DNA of 31,806 bases. It comes from a virus. The stretch covers positions 1-31,806 of IMG/VR virus record IMGVR_UViG_3300028829_001131; one strand, 5' to 3'. Below the pieces are notes generated by a model. That model saw only the letters and a list, made by a program, of their open reading frames with translations, had not been told where the DNA came from and did not search any database. Positions 29,920 to 31,806 of this stretch are shown one piece after another. Positions within the stretch are counted from its first letter, which is position 1, and each line of letters opens with the position of its first letter. The position numbers and the translations under genes were made by a program.

Positions 29920-30572
29920 TAAAATGGTGGCTACTCTTTGGCTATGCAACAGTAGCTTTATTCTTAACAACCTTGATAGCTAGTGCTGATTCAAGCCAGA
30001 GTAATAACAGTGGCTCTAATACTGCGATAGAAGGTGGTTATACTTCTTCGTCAACCACAAATTTTCAGTCAGGGTCTAGCTCGAACACCACATCAACAAG
30101 TAACAACAGTAGCAACATTAAATCTGCACCGCCTACGGCTTCTGCTCCGCCTCTAGTTACTAGCATCGACACCTGTGCTTTTTCTTTGACTGGCGGAGTG
30201 CAGACGTTTGGACTTGGCATAAGTGCAGGTACAACTTATGAATCAATCCATTGTATGCGACACCAAAATGTGAACGCATTAATGCAGGCAGGTATGAAAG
30301 TCGCTGCCGTTGCTTTGCTCTGTCAAGACCCTTCAATTTTTACCAGCATGATTGAGGCAGGAAGCCCATGTCCTTTTGACGGTAAGATTGGCAGTGAAGC
30401 TAAAATGCTTTGGGACCAGTACCCAGAACTAAGACCAGATTATATTTCTTTTAAAGAAAAAAAAGAAGCAATGGAACTGAATGATGCTAAAGCTAAAGAA
30501 GCAATAGAGATAGCAAAAGCTGAAGCTAAACAAAAGATATACGACAGGTACATTGAAGAAGCTAAGAAATGA
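29904..30572 (+). CDS. Exported Ser/Asn-rich protein with no standard start codon
   Basis: A frame with a clear signal peptide: KWWLLFGYATVALFLTTLIASA, then a Ser/Thr/Asn-rich linker, a Cys-containing domain (DTCAFSLTGG; SIHCMRHQNVNALMQAGMK; LLCQD; GSPCPFDG) and an Ala/Lys/Glu helix at the end. No ATG, GTG or TTG lies in frame before the signal peptide. The first TTG (29973) is inside it. A possible start is ATT at 29904, which has AAGGGA about 8 bases upstream, or ATA at 29916/29919. Alternatively an ATG at 29924 would need a +1 shift at CTT-TGG-C. The upstream frame is closed by a stop near 29876. The family is common in marine phages, with unknown role. Confidence 0.6.
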   Translation: MKEKIIKWWLLFGYATVALFLTTLIASADSSQSNNSGSNTAIEGGYTSSSTTNFQSGSSSNTTSTSNNSSNIKSAPPTASAPPLVTSIDTCAFSLTGGVQTFGLGISAGTTYESIHCMRHQNVNALMQAGMKVAAVALLCQDPSIFTSMIEAGSPCPFDGKIGSEAKMLWDQYPELRPDYISFKEKKEAMELNDAKAKEAIEIAKAEAKQKIYDRYIEEAKK

Positions 30573-30787
30573 GTTATCTTTTAATTATAACCTTTTGTAC
30601 TTTATTTGATAATGTTTGTTTACCTCCTTTAGAATCTAAAAAAATATACCAAGATTATTATAGCTGTATGCAAGGTGGTTACTTAGATTCTTTAGCAATA
30701 TATTCTAATCTTGGCAGAGATGATGTTAATAAAGATTTAGTCACTATTGGGTTTGAATGTATAGGGACTAGAGATAAGGCAGTATAA
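30569..30787 (+). CDS. Small exported Cys-containing protein
   Basis: A 72-residue protein. MSYLLIITFCTLFDNVC could be a short signal peptide or lipoprotein-like start without a clear lipobox. Three further Cys residues lie in CMQGG, FECIG and near residue 17, so it may be disulphide-bonded outside the cytoplasm. The start overlaps the previous stop (ATGA) and its stop overlaps the next start (TAATGA). No family is recognised. Confidence 0.68.
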   Translation: MSYLLIITFCTLFDNVCLPPLESKKIYQDYYSCMQGGYLDSLAIYSNLGRDDVNKDLVTIGFECIGTRDKAV

Positions 30788-31806
30788 TGAAACTTGTAAT
30801 AGGCATCTTGTCTACAATCCTAATGGTGATACTCCTTGTGTCAGCATCTCAATCAGAAACAATAACAACACCTAACTTGTTAAGTAATAATTTCTTAGAC
30901 GGCTCTTGGTCTGGAGATACTTCATCTAACCATGGCTCTGATACTATTGCAGGTGTTGATAAACAATCTGTGTCCTCCACCATTAGTGTTATAGATGATG
31001 GACAACTATACCAGTTTGAAATGAATGAAGGGTTTACATCTACACAAAAAGCACAGGTATGGTTCTGGAATAGTGCAGAGCAGTCAATGATTATGAGCCA
31101 AACAATCGTTGGAGATTCTGGCAGTACCATAACTCAATCATTAGAGATTCCTGGTTCTTGTACTACTTACAATGGCTGTGGTTACGAAGACACCGGGACT
31201 AACACTATTGTAGTGGGGACTAACAATGAAATAGACTACGATATAACGTCAACATATAATTTTTCTGTACCAGCATACCCTAACACTCACATGGGAGCTG
31301 ACCTAAAGAACCCATCACTTACTTTATCTTTTACATTGCCTGATTTTGTAGAAGACTTTGAAGCTGTTAATGATTGGGAAGAGATTGAATTTAAAGAAGA
31401 AGAGATATGGGCAGAAGAAATATTCGAACAGTTCTATATGGACGAAGAAGAATTTTTTTTTACGTCACCATCTATGAGTTTTGATAACTACACAATGGAG
31501 TATGAAGATGAATCTATTAAAGAAATGGATATGGAATTTGAGTATGAAGTATTCAATTATGAAAGCGAACCGCCTCTTGAAGAAACACCAATGATGTATG
31601 AGGAAGTGTTTACAGAAGATATGTTTGAAGACACTCCGCCTAAAGAAATGGAAGAAGAAGAAGCAGTTGTTCCTGAAGAAATGTTGTTAGAAGAACCTCA
31701 AGAAAATGAAGAAGCAGAAGAAGAAAAAGAATTGGAGCTAGAAAATTTTTCATCGGAAGAAGCTCCAGAAAAATTGGAACCTGTTTTAAATTCTTCTGAT
31801 ATAAAA
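30787..31806 (+). CDS. Acidic exported protein, N-terminal part (continues at 1-444)
   Basis: The gene runs off the end of the window without a stop and continues in frame at position 145, giving a protein of about 439 residues. Residues 1-23 are a signal peptide (MKLVIGILSTILMVILLVS, cleavage likely after SQS). Then comes a Ser/Thr/Gly-rich beta domain of about 170 residues (NFLDGSWSGDT..., STISVIDDGQ, a CTTYNGCGY pair), followed by about 130 very acidic residues with Glu runs, then the C-terminal domain. It should act in the periplasm or on the cell surface. The role is unknown; lysis, exclusion or virion-surface function are all possible. Confidence 0.82.
   Translation, partial: MKLVIGILSTILMVILLVSASQSETITTPNLLSNNFLDGSWSGDTSSNHGSDTIAGVDKQSVSSTISVIDDGQLYQFEMNEGFTSTQKAQVWFWNSAEQSMIMSQTIVGDSGSTITQSLEIPGSCTTYNGCGYEDTGTNTIVVGTNNEIDYDITSTYNFSVPAYPNTHMGADLKNPSLTLSFTLPDFVEDFEAVNDWEEIEFKEEEIWAEEIFEQFYMDEEEFFFTSPSMSFDNYTMEYEDESIKEMDMEFEYEVFNYESEPPLEETPMMYEEVFTEDMFEDTPPKEMEEEEAVVPEEMLLEEPQENEEAEEEKELELENFSSEEAPEKLEPVLNSSDIK
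31663..31806. repeat. Terminal overlap, right copy
   Basis: Identical to bases 1-144 (see there). It falls within the acidic part of the exported protein gene, in the same codon phase, which argues against a mobile-element repeat. Confidence 0.95.

Overview
The window is a complete, probably circular genome of a small lytic podovirus-like (short-tailed) phage. Bases 1-144 are repeated exactly at 31663-31806, and one gene reads in frame across the join, so the real molecule is about 31,662 bp with an arbitrary cut. Low GC, very short gene spacing, T7-type head and tail proteins, a DUF3310 gene, a DUF6321 gene and tail-fibre repeats of the VADMxxLGT type resemble marine phages of low-GC Alphaproteobacteria such as SAR11. 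The host is an inference. I see no integrase, RNA polymerase, DNA polymerase, primase, replicative helicase or recognisable endolysin.

The map is two divergent transcription units that leave one control region (6932-7373) and meet tail to tail at 945-985. The leftward (minus-strand) unit, 6931 down to 945, starts with small unrecognised genes (6931-4164), many overlapping by a few bases. It then carries a recombination and replication block: YqaJ/lambda-type exonuclease, Rad52/ERF-type annealing protein, an O-like initiator with an XRE helix-turn-helix, a P-like helicase-loader candidate that overlaps it by 245 bp, SSB, a free LexA-type winged helix and a Hjc-like resolvase. Such a phage would borrow the host replisome and RNA polymerase.

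The rightward unit begins at a promoter that matches the sigma-70 consensus perfectly (7301-7329). It reads through terS, a 360-base chain of hairpins (7776-8137) that looks like a structured RNA, a few small genes, terL, portal, a phosphoesterase, DUF3310, a Bbp19-like protein, scaffold, a gp13-like protein, capsid, a decoration candidate, two tail-tube proteins, three internal virion proteins, tail fibre, tail assembly chaperone and holin-like genes. It ends with a cassette of exported or membrane proteins that runs through the join to 985.

The most unusual item is the GC-rich structured RNA between terS and terL. Next are the second structured segment beside the control region, the long O/P gene overlap, an exported protein with no normal start codon, and the exported-protein cassette in a genome without a visible endolysin.
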